7,022 bases of DNA from positions 1 through 7,022 of the forward strand of contig CAZWLH010000078.1 in the NCBI GenBank assembly GCA_964634675.1. The letters are read 5' to 3'. How positions within the stretch are numbered: position 1 is the stretch's first letter; the number at the start of each line of letters is the position of its first letter. The stretch is from UMGS172 sp964634675 (GTDB taxonomy: Bacteria > Bacillota > Clostridia > Oscillospirales > Acutalibacteraceae). Position numbers and translations under genes: made by a program. Below, piece after piece: positions 6,804 to 7,022 of this stretch. Below the pieces are notes generated by a model. It saw only the letters and a program-made list of their open reading frames with translations, was not told the origin of the DNA and searched no databases.

Positions 6804-7022
6804 TTATACCCAATTCTGGCTCTTACTCTTTTTTACCTTATATTCAGGTCGCGCTTTGTCGGTCCGGTAAATAACAGCAGTGTCCTTATATTCGCCTGCA
6901 ACAGCTTCAAGATGGTTTTCGCCTTCCAGTCTGACCTTGAAGCGGAATACATGACTTCCCTTTTGTGTTTCTACAAGCTTTCCGTTATTGTACAGGGCAA
7001 CCTCATCCGCATTGGAATATAC
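6804..7022 (-). CDS. Glycoside hydrolase family 2 enzyme, C-terminal end only
   Basis: The last 72 codons of an open frame enter from the window edge and end in tandem stops TAA-TAG (6801-6806). The translation opens VYSNADEVALYNNGKLVETQ and continues through GENHLEAVAGEYKDTAVIYR to an end at QNWV. This is the pattern of the C-terminal beta-sandwich domain in GH2 beta-galactosidase-like enzymes, where 'YSN..EV.L..NGK' and 'G.H.L.A.AG..KD' recur. The catalytic TIM barrel is outside the window, so activity (beta-galactosidase, beta-glucuronidase or another) and location cannot be judged. The gene ends 18 bases before the GH3 ATG, which makes one transcript with GH3 and the symporter likely. The GH2 call rests on a short accessory domain and is weaker than the calls for the complete genes. 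Confidence 0.72.
   Translation of the reverse strand, partial: VYSNADEVALYNNGKLVETQKGSHVFRFKVRLEGENHLEAVAGEYKDTAVIYRTDKARPEYKVKKSKSQNWV

Noticed and set aside
6803..6808. Perfect TATAAT on the minus strand just upstream of the GH3 gene, suggesting an internal promoter
   Set aside because: It overlaps the GH2 tandem stop codons (GTA-TAA-TAG). The -35 position 17 bases upstream reads AAAGAG, and there is no TGN extension. It would start the RNA at about the ribosome binding site. Chance is more likely.

Overview
The window is most likely from a gut or rumen Firmicute of the Lachnospiraceae or a close relative. This rests on strong GGAGG-type ribosome binding sites, moderate GC, an inverted-domain family 3 glycosidase next to a GPH-type sugar symporter, and a clostridial-style citrate synthase. 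The genus cannot be fixed from sequence reading alone. All five genes lie on the minus strand, so the transcriptional order runs from high to low coordinates.

Region 1 (about 7022 to 2118) is the 3' part of a glycan-utilisation operon. It starts with the last 72 codons of a probable glycoside hydrolase family 2 enzyme (6804-7022). Next, 18 bases on, comes a 989-residue family 3 glycoside hydrolase (3816-6785). Its two classical GH3 domains are in reversed order, and a membrane segment at each end should tether it outside the cell. After a further 20 bases comes a 513-residue GPH-family (MelB-like) cation:sugar symporter (2254-3795). A perfect 11-bp stem with a seven-T tract (2118-2149) ends the unit. 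The likely logic is that glycosidases release small sugars, at least partly at the cell surface, and the symporter imports them. The true sugar cannot be named from sequence.

Region 2 (about 1950-2253) is a 304-base intergenic stretch. It holds two short inverted repeats, the terminator, a possible small repeat-like element whose ends are inverted copies of the terminator arm, and a near-consensus sigma-A promoter reading into citrate synthase.

Region 3 (about 2032 to 1) is a separate operon for the oxidative branch of the TCA cycle: citrate synthase (612-1949), then an isocitrate dehydrogenase cut by the window edge (1-612). The two genes overlap by one base (TAATG) and look translationally coupled. 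In an anaerobe this pair normally supplies 2-oxoglutarate for glutamate synthesis rather than energy.

No RNA genes, CRISPR arrays, insertion sequences, toxin-antitoxin or defence genes were seen. The most unusual content is the permuted, doubly anchored GH3 with a non-standard active site. The window does not otherwise show a clearly new system.
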